A DNA stretch of 64,000 nucleotides from Entomobacter blattae (lineage in GTDB: Bacteria > Pseudomonadota > Alphaproteobacteria > Acetobacterales > Acetobacteraceae), in contig NZ_CP060244.1 of NCBI RefSeq assembly GCF_014672835.1, positions 1,901,001 through 1,965,000 of the forward strand, written 5' to 3'. The position numbers were made by a program, and so were the translations under genes. This document shows positions 38,767 through 47,254 of this stretch, in pieces. Position 1 is the first letter of the stretch. Each line of letters starts with the position of its first letter. A model generated the notes under the pieces. That model ran no database searches, was not told the origin of the DNA, and was given only the letters and a program-made list of their open reading frames with translations.

Positions 38767-39411
38767 CTAGACAGAGTTCCCAGAATGGAGAAGATTAGAA
38801 ACTTCTGAAAGAATTTCAGAGTGAATATTCTCTATACTTCCTGTAGCATCAATTGTACGAAAACGCTTGGGTTCCTGTAATGCCATAGATTGAAAAGCTT
38901 CTTCTACCCTTTGGTGATAGGATTCATCATAAGATTCGTAGCGATCCGTTAAATGCGCACGTCTCTTAATACGTGCTACAGCAACCGTACGGGGAACATG
39001 CAGGTAAAAGGTTAGGTTGGGCATCAATCTTACCTGCACTTTTAAAGCCTCTATAAAGGCAAGAATTTCCGGATCGCCTTGTGCTCTGCCATATCCTTGG
39101 TAAGCACTGGTTGAATCATAATATCGATCACATAATACAATCTTCCCTTCTTTCAGAGCGGGTTGTATCGTTTTGTCAATATGATCGCATCGGGCAGAAA
39201 AATGGGCCATAATTTCTGCCCTGAGTGATAAATCCTGTGGGCCAAATAAAAGAAAATTGCGCAAGGCTTCTGCCCCTGGTGCGCCGCCTGGTTCGCGGGT
39301 TTTAATAACCTTGTGCCCCATATTACTCAGGGATTTTTCAAGCAAGTTGACCTGGGTAGATTTTCCTGCGGCCTCTCCCCCCTCAAATGTAATAAAAAGA
39401 CTATGCGCCAC
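38767..39411 (-). CDS. tmk: Thymidylate kinase
   Basis: Phosphorylates dTMP to dTDP. The 214-residue protein has the P-loop EGGEAAGKST (residues 10-19, Lys17), the DR(Y) motif CDRYYDSTSAYQGYGR and LTFYLHVPRTVA. The start overlaps the end of the D-Ala-D-Ala carboxypeptidase gene by 11 bp, so both are expressed together. Confidence 0.96.
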   Translation of the reverse strand: MAHSLFITFEGGEAAGKSTQVNLLEKSLSNMGHKVIKTREPGGAPGAEALRNFLLFGPQDLSLRAEIMAHFSARCDHIDKTIQPALKEGKIVLCDRYYDSTSAYQGYGRAQGDPEILAFIEALKVQVRLMPNLTFYLHVPRTVAVARIKRRAHLTDRYESYDESYHQRVEEAFQSMALQEPKRFRTIDATGSIENIHSEILSEVSNLLHSGNSV

Positions 39412-40651
39412 CTTTGCTACCCAGCCCTAAATTATACTGGATATTGGTGAAAGCTCTGCCTATGAGGCCTTTTTGTTCTACTTTCTTCCCCGCAACAAGG
39501 GGGATTTGTTGGGGACTAATACCGTTTCCCGAAATAACGAGACGGGCTGAGACAGCTTGCCCAGCGTTAATCGGTGCCATGATAGGGGATTCGTAGTCCA
39601 AAGAGACTTTCATATTCTTTTCCCACCCATGGGGCAGTGTGGCAATCACATCTTTTGGAGACACTAGAGGGAGAACAGATTCTGTTCCCATCCACACAGG
39701 GATCGTCTCAACCACTTGATCTTTTCGATAGAAGGTTACATTTGTAAAATTGCTAAACGCCCATTCCATTAAACGTTCACTTTCGTGGGCCCTGACATTG
39801 GAAGAAGGCATCCCATTTAATGAGGCAATGATCCTTCTCTCGTCTCGTTTACTACTGGCACATAATCCATACCCTCCCGCAGCTGTATGGCCAGTTTTTA
39901 GGCCATCAGCCAACCCCTTATCAACCAGAACGTTCCTGTTCCCTTGGGTAATACCATTAAAGCGAAATTCTTTTTCAGAAAAGAAATGATAATATTCTGG
40001 ATAATCATGCACCAGATGCCAGGCTATTGTCGCCACATCTCGAGCCGACATATAATGCCCCTCTTCTGGCCAGCCGGTGCAATTGAGGAAATGAGAGTTG
40101 GTCATGTTCAGTTTTGCGGCAGAGGCATTCATGAGATTAGCAAATTGCTGTTCAGACCCAGCAATACCTTCAGCCAGAACAATACAAGCATCATTCCCAG
40201 ATTGGATAACAACGCCCTGGATCAAATCCTGCACCGCGATAGACTGCCCCAGGGGCACAAACATTTTCGACCCCTGCATACGCCAGGCCGTTTCGCTAAC
40301 AGGAAGTTTTTGGTCTAGGGAAAGCCTGCCAGATTTTAACATGCCAAACACAATATAGATGGTCATCATTTTGGTCAGGGATGAGGGTGGCATGCGCTCA
40401 TCAGCAGCCTTTTCCAACAATACGGCTCCAGTAGTATAATCTAGAATGCAGGCCCACCGTGCTTGGATATCAAGTGGGCCAAGAGGCGTAGAGGCCGGAA
40501 CGCCTGTATCACTCACAAGGCTGGAGGCCGAAGGCTTTTTACCCTTGGCTTTGGAGATTGCCTTTTTTTTTGCAAGAGCTGAGGATTCTGCAAGAAAAGC
40601 TGAAGCTGTAAGGGTGGTCAGTCCTGTAAGGAGAGTTCTACGCGTTTGCAC
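39401..40651 (-). CDS. dacA: Serine-type D-Ala-D-Ala carboxypeptidase (PBP5/6 type)
   Basis: Periplasmic penicillin-binding protein that trims the terminal D-Ala from peptidoglycan. The 416-residue sequence begins with an RR-containing signal peptide (TRRTLLTGLTTLTASAFLA) that may use Tat. The catalytic triad of motifs is intact: SLTK at residues 91-94, SGND near 178 and KTGHTAAGGYG near 252, followed by the C-terminal PBP5 beta domain. First gene of the dacA-tmk-holB-metG-tatD operon. Confidence 0.94.
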   Translation of the reverse strand: MQTRRTLLTGLTTLTASAFLAESSALAKKKAISKAKGKKPSASSLVSDTGVPASTPLGPLDIQARWACILDYTTGAVLLEKAADERMPPSSLTKMMTIYIVFGMLKSGRLSLDQKLPVSETAWRMQGSKMFVPLGQSIAVQDLIQGVVIQSGNDACIVLAEGIAGSEQQFANLMNASAAKLNMTNSHFLNCTGWPEEGHYMSARDVATIAWHLVHDYPEYYHFFSEKEFRFNGITQGNRNVLVDKGLADGLKTGHTAAGGYGLCASSKRDERRIIASLNGMPSSNVRAHESERLMEWAFSNFTNVTFYRKDQVVETIPVWMGTESVLPLVSPKDVIATLPHGWEKNMKVSLDYESPIMAPINAGQAVSARLVISGNGISPQQIPLVAGKKVEQKGLIGRAFTNIQYNLGLGSKGGA

Positions 40652-40794
40652 GATTCCGCCTGTTTCCCTAAAATATTAAAATTAAAAAATATTTTCTCTT
40701 CAGCGCTATAAGCCGCCAGAGTTTTTAATTTTTAGATATCCTATTGATTTTACCTGAATTTATCCAGACTGTTTTGAGGCTGTGGTGGTATTTT

Positions 40795-41880
40795 TTATGA
40801 CACCGTGGCAGAATCGCCCATAAGCCCAACCCCCAATGCATAAAAGTCTGAGGGGTTATAACGGCGGATCACATTAAAATTATGGTAAACCATAAAGGCC
40901 TCTCCCCCTACCCCATCTGGCATGAGAACAGCGCCTGTACCGTTGGCCATTCGAAAAGCCTCACCAGAGACGGGTCTAACACCGATATTGGCCCATTCTT
41001 CGACTGATCGGGTCAGTTTTCTACCCGTATTGGCTGAAGAAAACCCTGAAGGGACTGTTATAGGCTCTCCCCATGGTTCTCCACTATTCCAGCCACATTG
41101 GACAAGATAATTGGCTACTGAGGCCAGGCTATCTGCCCGACTCGTCCAGATGTTACGCTTTCCATCACCGTCAAAATCTACGGCATAACGCAAATAGGCA
41201 CTGGGCATGAATTGTGGCTGACCCATTGCCCCGGCATAGCTGCCAAACATCCCCTGGGGCACTGTATCCCCGTTGGAGAGGATTTTTAAGGCTTTCATTA
41301 GTTCTGAATGAAAGAATGCGGTTCTTCTTCCCGCATAAGAAAGGGTTGCTAAGGCGTCTATCACATGGAAAGTGCCCATTTTTGTACCAAAAGCCGATTC
41401 TACCCCCCAAATGCCTAAAATGACTCCTGGATCAGCGGGGTAGTGATCTGTAACCTGGCTCACAAGGTCCTGATTTGCCGAATAGGCCTGGCGGGCTTTT
41501 TTAAGCTTGGACTCTGGTAAGACACGGCTACGATATTGGGCCCATGTCATGGTAAATTCCGGTTGATGGCGGTCCAATTGTAAAACCTTATCATTCGGGG
41601 CGGTAAAGTTCAGAGCCTGATCGATAATAGCAGCATTATACCCTTTAGAGAGGGCTTCAGAACGAACCGAGTTCAAAAATTGGGCGTAATCCCCATTATA
41701 GTGATGCCCATTTGAAGAATGATGGGATTTATGCGCTTTAGTGGCGGTATGGCCCTTATTGGAGTGGGTCAAGGTTTTGGCATAAGCTTGCGAGAAGCCA
41801 TATTTTCCTGAAACTTCTGAAACAGAGAGGCCAACACCTGCCCCGATCCCCATCATCGCCAGATTTCTACGTGTTATCAT
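40795..41880 (-). CDS. Lytic murein transglycosylase, MltB-like
   Basis: Cleaves the MurNAc-GlcNAc bond of peptidoglycan in the periplasm. The SLT/MltB domain shows FTMTWAQYRSRVL, ILGIWGVESAFGTKMG with the catalytic Glu, and GSYAGAMGQPQFMPSAYLRYAVDFDGDGKRNIW in pieces. The start is at ATG 41880 (MITRRNLAMMGIGAG, a Tat-like signal); a TTG at 41898 would add six residues. A His/Ser/Lys-rich linker follows the signal peptide. It lacks a lipobox, so it is probably soluble. Confidence 0.92.
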   Translation of the reverse strand: MITRRNLAMMGIGAGVGLSVSEVSGKYGFSQAYAKTLTHSNKGHTATKAHKSHHSSNGHHYNGDYAQFLNSVRSEALSKGYNAAIIDQALNFTAPNDKVLQLDRHQPEFTMTWAQYRSRVLPESKLKKARQAYSANQDLVSQVTDHYPADPGVILGIWGVESAFGTKMGTFHVIDALATLSYAGRRTAFFHSELMKALKILSNGDTVPQGMFGSYAGAMGQPQFMPSAYLRYAVDFDGDGKRNIWTSRADSLASVANYLVQCGWNSGEPWGEPITVPSGFSSANTGRKLTRSVEEWANIGVRPVSGEAFRMANGTGAVLMPDGVGGEAFMVYHNFNVIRRYNPSDFYALGVGLMGDSATVS

Positions 41881-42013
41881 AACCCTATCATTTCCCAATC
41901 ATGAACCATCAACTATTAGCAATTATCTATCCGCAATTATTAGAATTTTTTGGAATTCTCGCCTACTTTATCTTATAAATAGTCCTTAACCCATCTTAAG
42001 GGATCTTATAAAA

Positions 42014-42568
42014 TTATTCTGAAGCCGTGGCAGCCGCCATTCGAATGCCTTTATGCCCATGAATAACAACCCGATGGGCCCCCGAAGGCAAACGGTGGAT
42101 ACCAATAATCGGCTGGCGAGCCTGTGCATAGTAGCGGGCAACATATCCATTGGCAAATCCGCTATCAAAATCCCCTGTATTATAGGCTGAAAGGGCAGCC
42201 AAAAGAGCGTTGAGCCCTTTTCCCATCGCACGGCTAGCCCGCAAGTAATCTGCTGTAAGAATAGTAGCCCCTGCTTTAATATTGGTGCAGGCATCAAAGG
42301 CTTCTGGTAAGGTTATTCCCACAGCAGAAAGATTTCGAGAGTTAATCTGCATAAGGCCTAAATCAACTGTATAGCCGCTATGAATATAACGTGTTGCCAG
42401 ATTTATGGCTTCTTGCGCAGAAGATGGTGGAGGTGGCTGGGGGCCTTTAAGGTTGTTGACATGTACAGCATACACATTGCCTCCCGATTCAACCCGAATA
42501 ACCTGTAAAGTGGTTTGGTAGGCTACATAGGGGGCACATTTCTGTGCCAAATAGAGAAGTTCCATCAT
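42014..42568 (-). CDS. VirB1-like lytic transglycosylase without signal peptide
   Basis: A 184-residue goose-lysozyme-like domain. QVIRVESGGNVYAVHVNN supplies the catalytic Glu, and YTVDLGLMQINSRNL and ALSAYNTGDF are the second and third SLT signature blocks, closest to type IV secretion VirB1 proteins. The frame upstream of the ATG has an in-frame stop and no signal peptide, so export is unexplained. No other type IV secretion gene is nearby; it may be a remnant or a stand-alone enzyme. Confidence 0.82.
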   Translation of the reverse strand: MMELLYLAQKCAPYVAYQTTLQVIRVESGGNVYAVHVNNLKGPQPPPPSSAQEAINLATRYIHSGYTVDLGLMQINSRNLSAVGITLPEAFDACTNIKAGATILTADYLRASRAMGKGLNALLAALSAYNTGDFDSGFANGYVARYYAQARQPIIGIHRLPSGAHRVVIHGHKGIRMAAATASE

Positions 42569-42650
42569 ATCACTGTAACAGTTTTTCTTTTTGATAAGGC
42601 GGTATTGTTAAACAACCCTCTTTTCTAGTCAAGGCTGTAAGGTTCAAACC

Positions 42651-44672
42651 TTAAAGGCTTCCCTTTTTCTCAGGGTTTAATGAATGATTGTGGCCAAAAT
42701 GGTCTTTAATCCTGCATTCTGCACACATACGGATCCGGTTTATCATATCCGTATTCTGAAAGGCACTATGCTGGCCAGAAAGCTTGGCTATAACTTTTTC
42801 TATGGAAGAACGCGTCCCAAAAGGCTTGCCACAGCTTATACACTCTGCGGGCTCCTCTTCTTTGAGGACGGCAAGGTTTTTTCTATACTGGTGAGGGGTA
42901 TAGCCTGCTTGCAGAGAGATGACCCGTTCTGGGCAGACAGCTTGGCATAACCCACACTGAATACAGGCCTCCTCGTTAAAAAGGAGTGCAGGATGTTCAG
43001 GGGAATCTTGAAGGGCAGATGCCGGGCAAGCAGAAACGCAAGAAAGGCACAGGGTACACTCTTCCTCAACCGTAATTTTTCCAAATGGTGCCTCTGGAGG
43101 TAAAGGGATCCAGTGTGGTGAGTGGGGAGCGTGTTCAAGTAAGCCTTCAAGGCTTGCCCTTAAAATCTCTCGCGGAGTGCCTATAGGAAAAAAATCCTGT
43201 TGAGGTGCTGGAATATCTTGTGGAAGGGTATAGAGTTTTTCTTCTAAATCAAACGGATCATCATAAAAACACAGTTCGACCCTTTCTTCTGGATATCCCA
43301 TGGTAAGGAGAAAGACCCTGGCCAAATCTGTTACTCTTTTTAGTTCTTCTTGATCCATAAGGGTGGCTTTCCCTGTTAAAAATAAAACCTGCCTTGCGCC
43401 ATATACGAGGGGAGCGAGAAGAACTTCAGCCGAAGGAACGTGAGAAAAAAGAACGGGGATAACATGGGCAGGCAACCCTTTGCCAGCACGGGCCATAGCT
43501 TCAATAATAGCTGAACCATGACTCTGGCTTATAAATAAAATCACGGGAGGGGTTTTTCCACCATTTTTTAAATAGGTTTGAATGAGAACCCGTAATTTTT
43601 GAATAATTCCTTCAACGGGTTCAGCCCATTGTATAGCTCCAGAGGGGCATACTGCACTGCAACTTCCACACCCAGCACAGAGTTCTGCATCAAGCGTAAC
43701 AGCATCTCCCTCTGGAGCGATAGCAGACATCTGGCAGCGCTCAAGGCAGCGTGTGCATCCTTGCTTATGGGAACGGCTATGGGCACATAAGGAAGGAGTA
43801 AAAGAGATATAACGTGGTTTTTCAAACTCACCTACCAGGCTTGCGGCCTCAAACAGGCCTTTCTGGATGGCGGCTGGTTCATCAGGGGAGAGATAAAAAT
43901 ACCCATCATGCTTTCTGGGATTTTGAAAAAGAGGTGGTTCTCCGCGTAGGTCAAAAACCATGTCATAATGGAGAATGGCTTTTTCCTGCGGGGGCGTAAA
44001 TTGTAAAACATGGCGAGAAAAAGGTTGGGCTTGGGAATAGGAACGAATATCTAGAGAAAATTTACCCAATACACCAGCAAGATGAAAAATCTTTCCCTTA
44101 TGGAGAGGAAAATCAACGGTAGAGAAAATTTCATATTCCTCCCCTTCTCCCCACTTTTCTTCCCACAAGAGAATTTCTGGGCTCAACAAAGATTGAGCTT
44201 GTTTAGCCAGAGCGATGAGCTGGTGGAAGTCTTTGCCGATAAAGAGGGTTCTTCCAGATGATGAGAAAGGAATTACCTCCTGGAGGTAAGAAGGCCTAGT
44301 TGTATAACTATGCCAAAAACTTTCTGCCTCTAACAGGGCAGTGATTTTGGGGAGAGCCTGTTCACTTTCGACAGACCAGCCTGCATATTCCCGGATATTG
44401 GCAAAAATTATGGGAGAAGCGCTATTTTGTGCTTCTATGTCGGTGCTGATCTTTTCCGCATAAGACAAAAACAACGTATTGAATTGTGTGCACCCAATGA
44501 GCAATGGATTGACCGGCTGTCTCTTAAGCTTTTCTTGAATGACAGATAATTGGTTTTTGCAAAGCTCTTGGCAGTGGGTTATGCTCTTTCCTGGGAGAGA
44601 AAGAGGGTGTAAATCAGTAGATATTGTATTGTGGCAATGGCAGATAAGAACATCTTTAAGAGCAGTTTCCAC
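42651..44672 (-). CDS. 4Fe-4S accessory protein of the formate dehydrogenase island
   Basis: A 673-residue cytoplasmic iron-sulfur protein. After an N-terminal region of about 290 residues without clear motifs, Cys-rich modules follow: a C-x9-C-x2-C-x3-C set (from CAHSRSHKQGCTRC, about residues 294-312) plus CAGCGSCSAVCPSGAI, then a second double ferredoxin near residues 537-590 (CTLCLSCVSACP, CIQCGLCQAVCP), and a C-terminal pair CISCGKPF and CAECRI. Homologues sit in fdh clusters beside DUF3305/DUF3306 in alpha- and betaproteobacteria; the role is unproven, plausibly electron transfer or enzyme maturation. GTG start at 44672. Divergent from the fdh operon over 166 bp, probably with a shared promoter region. 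Confidence 0.82.
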   Translation of the reverse strand: METALKDVLICHCHNTISTDLHPLSLPGKSITHCQELCKNQLSVIQEKLKRQPVNPLLIGCTQFNTLFLSYAEKISTDIEAQNSASPIIFANIREYAGWSVESEQALPKITALLEAESFWHSYTTRPSYLQEVIPFSSSGRTLFIGKDFHQLIALAKQAQSLLSPEILLWEEKWGEGEEYEIFSTVDFPLHKGKIFHLAGVLGKFSLDIRSYSQAQPFSRHVLQFTPPQEKAILHYDMVFDLRGEPPLFQNPRKHDGYFYLSPDEPAAIQKGLFEAASLVGEFEKPRYISFTPSLCAHSRSHKQGCTRCLERCQMSAIAPEGDAVTLDAELCAGCGSCSAVCPSGAIQWAEPVEGIIQKLRVLIQTYLKNGGKTPPVILFISQSHGSAIIEAMARAGKGLPAHVIPVLFSHVPSAEVLLAPLVYGARQVLFLTGKATLMDQEELKRVTDLARVFLLTMGYPEERVELCFYDDPFDLEEKLYTLPQDIPAPQQDFFPIGTPREILRASLEGLLEHAPHSPHWIPLPPEAPFGKITVEEECTLCLSCVSACPASALQDSPEHPALLFNEEACIQCGLCQAVCPERVISLQAGYTPHQYRKNLAVLKEEEPAECISCGKPFGTRSSIEKVIAKLSGQHSAFQNTDMINRIRMCAECRIKDHFGHNHSLNPEKKGSL

Positions 44673-44838
44673 GCCTGTTTACCCTTTACTGAGCGGCTGA
44701 TGGCTTTTTGAATAAAGAAGAAATAACAAAATTCAACCGTTTTATTCTGATATTTTTGTTCTATATTGTATAAACAGGCTTAAAAAGCAAAATGATTTCT
44801 CTCCTTTCATAAACCAATATCATTGGTCATGACCCCTG

Positions 44839-45402
44839 ATGAACCCGTTGATAACATCACCTCCGCAGGATCACCTTTCTCCAGATGAGGGGAAAAAACA
44901 TTTTTCCATAACGGATCCTGTTAACCCCTCCACGCCTATAGCACAGCTTCTCATTGGTGTTGTTGTGCGAAAGAGATCCATTCATCATAATGTCTGGGCT
45001 ACATATAGCTGGGAAGTGGTTTCAGTCATCGAGGGGGCCCCTGAACTTCCCCCATGGTCTGTTATTGAAAATGAGCAGGATGCTGAAATATATTATGCGG
45101 GTCATACCCCTTTAAGGCTTTACCCTTATGAAACAGACACACTCAAAGACAACCTTGAAAGCTCCAATCCCTCTGTTTACGTGTTTTTAAGAGAAGATCA
45201 GGAGGGAGAATTTCCAGCACTTATAGGTGCTACGGTTTGCACGGGTGAAGCTCAGGCCCATGCCGGTATAGAAGGAGACCGTGTGGAGGCTGTTGCGATG
45301 TCTCCTTTAATTTCTGCATGGGTTCATCGTTTTGTCAGCCGTTACCACGTTGAACAGCCCGTCTATAAACGTCAACGCACTCAAAACCGCCATAACAGAT
45401 GA
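44839..45402 (+). CDS. DUF3305 family protein, formate dehydrogenase cluster
   Basis: A 187-residue protein with the DUF3305 pattern: IGVVVRKRSIHHNVWATYSWEVVSVIEG in pieces, LRLYPYETDTLKDNLESSNPSVYVFLRE, and the end KRQR. No signal peptide or membrane segment. The family occurs almost only in fdh gene clusters and has no defined activity. First gene of the operon leading to fdhA. Small hairpins lie between it and the next gene (GAAGCC at 45400-45405 with GGCTTC at 45432-45437). Confidence 0.82.
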   Translation: MNPLITSPPQDHLSPDEGKKHFSITDPVNPSTPIAQLLIGVVVRKRSIHHNVWATYSWEVVSVIEGAPELPPWSVIENEQDAEIYYAGHTPLRLYPYETDTLKDNLESSNPSVYVFLREDQEGEFPALIGATVCTGEAQAHAGIEGDRVEAVAMSPLISAWVHRFVSRYHVEQPVYKRQRTQNRHNR

Positions 45403-45469
45403 AGCCCTCCTTCCAGGAGTTTGGAATCTGGAGGCTTCTTCTGCGAGAAGAGAAGGATAAGGAAATAAA

Positions 45470-46105
45470 ATGGACTCTTTTCTTAAACGTTGGGCAAGAC
45501 TAAAACAGCAAAAAAATCAAACCCCTTCTGAACCCACGTCTAACACTTCTCTTCCTTCTCAAAGTTTATCCCCTCCTCCCTTACAGCCTTCAGCACTTGA
45601 GGAGAGAGATCATCCTCAGATTGTTCCCATTCCCTCCTCACCAGAGGGTCTGTTCACTATTGACAGCAGCCAGAAGAGGGAGGATCCCTTTTACAGCGAT
45701 AAAATCAATGCACTTAAGGCAGATAGGGATTTTTCTGTTTTCTTGCAGGAAGGAATTCCCGACAATATCCAAAAAGAAGCTTTGTCCCTTGCGTGGAGAA
45801 CAGAAGACAGCATAGCGAATTTTGAAACCCTGGCTGAATATGATTGGAACTTTAATACCCCTGATTATGCCAAGCTCCAACCCACCGATGATATCAAGAG
45901 CCTTCTAGCTGATATCTTATCTCCTCCCGCGCCTGCTCCTTCCTCTGAAGAAGGTTTGGACACTCCTGGTGAAGGGATAGCCATTCCATCTTCTGAAAAC
46001 ACTTCATCGATTTCTCCCTTACCTTTTTCAGAATTAGAAGGAGAACGAGAAGAAAAGCCAGACATTCCATCTGATAAAAATCTTAACAATCAGTCAGTTC
46101 CGTAA
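45470..46105 (+). CDS. DUF3306 family protein, formate dehydrogenase cluster
   Basis: A 211-residue acidic, Ser/Pro-rich, low-complexity protein. The conserved part begins DSFLKRWARLK and continues through INALKADRDFSVFLQEGIPDNIQKEALSLAWRTED in pieces and the YDWNFNTPDY motif at about residues 123-132; the C-terminal 70 residues look disordered. DUF3306 always travels with DUF3305 next to FDH genes and has no known function. A GATAAGGA ribosome site precedes the ATG. The next gene starts 263 bp later; that gap is AT-rich with no recognised content. Confidence 0.8.
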   Translation: MDSFLKRWARLKQQKNQTPSEPTSNTSLPSQSLSPPPLQPSALEERDHPQIVPIPSSPEGLFTIDSSQKREDPFYSDKINALKADRDFSVFLQEGIPDNIQKEALSLAWRTEDSIANFETLAEYDWNFNTPDYAKLQPTDDIKSLLADILSPPAPAPSSEEGLDTPGEGIAIPSSENTSSISPLPFSELEGEREEKPDIPSDKNLNNQSVP

Positions 46106-46368
46106 GCTATTCCCGCCAAGTTCATCTTTGTTGCAAAAGATTTCAATATTATTACGAGGAAATCTGTTTAACCCCTGTTATAGGTAAAGGATTATCAAAA
46201 TACTCTTTACCAGTTCCTCCCTCTCATTGGGCTATCGAGTTCTTCATTTTATACTCCTGAATACTCCAAAAAAGAAACGCTTAACGAAAAGCAGAATAAA
46301 AAAGACAAATTGTTATTTCTTAACTTTGACAGTTTTTTTGAAATTCGAACACTAGAGAGTTTTTCACC

Positions 46369-46992
46369 ATGCCAAAAAGCATCCTCATTCAACCTATTCA
46401 AAATAGCCCTCTTCCATCTGAGACGCTCGATGAAATTGATCAGCATCGTGGTGAATTCTACCAGTTTCTGGCAAGTCTATTTTTTAAACCCCCGACGCAA
46501 ACCCAATTGGATTTTCTGGCCTCTTTGAATATTACAGATGACAGTCTCTTTGGCACTGCCCTGAAAAAAATATCTGATCAGGCCCGCCTAGTTTCTGCTC
46601 CGCTTGTTAAACAGGAATTCGATGCACTTTTTACAGGTCTGACCCGAGGGGAGGTAATGCCTTATGGCTCATATTATCTGACAGGGTTTTTGTATGAAAA
46701 GCCGGTTGCTGACATTCGCACTGATATGGCCAAACTTGGGCTTAAGCGCGCTGAAACCTGCCAGGAGCCTGAGGACCATTTTGCTGTGCTTTGTGCCATC
46801 ATGGCCCATCTTGTCTCTGCTTCTCTTGATCAGCAAAAGATTTTCTTTGAAGCACATATCCAGCCATGGGTCAATCAATTTTTAGATGATCTGGAAACTG
46901 CCCCTTCTGCACAATTTTATAAAAATATTGCAGAGTTAACAAAAATATTTATAGTTTTGGAAATAAAATCTTTTGATTTGGTAACCGCATGA
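46369..46992 (+). CDS. TorD-family chaperone for the formate dehydrogenase
   Basis: A 207-residue all-helical protein of the TorD/DmsD family, which binds the Tat signal peptide of a molybdoenzyme and holds it until the cofactor is in place. Signature stretches are RGEFYQFLASLFFKPP, FDALFTGLTRGEVMPYGSYYLTGFLYEKP and EPEDHFAVLCAIMAHL. Its stop overlaps the start of the next gene (ATGA). Located directly before fdhA, so FdhA is the likely client. Confidence 0.9.
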   Translation: MPKSILIQPIQNSPLPSETLDEIDQHRGEFYQFLASLFFKPPTQTQLDFLASLNITDDSLFGTALKKISDQARLVSAPLVKQEFDALFTGLTRGEVMPYGSYYLTGFLYEKPVADIRTDMAKLGLKRAETCQEPEDHFAVLCAIMAHLVSASLDQQKIFFEAHIQPWVNQFLDDLETAPSAQFYKNIAELTKIFIVLEIKSFDLVTA

Positions 46993-47243
46993 GTGAATTT
47001 AAAACCAAAAAATACCCTTCTCCACAGCTCTCTCCTACACCACAGTCCTCTTCTGCAAAGGTGTTTAATCGAAGGGATTTTTTATCGGCTTCTGGCCTTG
47101 TCGCGAGCATAACCTCTGCAGGGGTTCTTTTGCCTGCGCTTGATACACCAGCCCATGCTTTCCATACAACACAAAAGCAAACTGCAGCGCGTTATCATAA
47201 ATCTGCTCACATTGAGCGTTTCTACCAGCTTAACCGTCGATAG
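46989..47243 (+). CDS. Small Tat-signal protein of the fdh region
   Basis: An 84-residue protein with a twin-arginine motif NRRDFLSASGLVA (residues 27-39), an AHAF cleavage region, and the short conserved tail YHKSAHIERFYQLNRR. This is the 'formate dehydrogenase region TAT target' family found immediately before fdhA. It overlaps the TorD-like gene by 4 bp; its stop codon overlaps the TAGGA ribosome site of fdhA. Function unknown; it may be a structural or assembly partner of FdhA. Confidence 0.85.
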   Translation: MSEFKTKKYPSPQLSPTPQSSSAKVFNRRDFLSASGLVASITSAGVLLPALDTPAHAFHTTQKQTAARYHKSAHIERFYQLNRR

Positions 47244-47254
47244 GATGCAATAAA

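Noticed and set aside
42640-42660. GGTTCAAACC resembling a tRNA T-arm
   Set aside because: It is a small local palindrome; no acceptor, D or anticodon arms are around it.
46249-46528. Short ORFs on both strands between DUF3306 and the TorD-like gene
   Set aside because: They overlap the chaperone start in other frames, are compositionally poor and have no ribosome sites.
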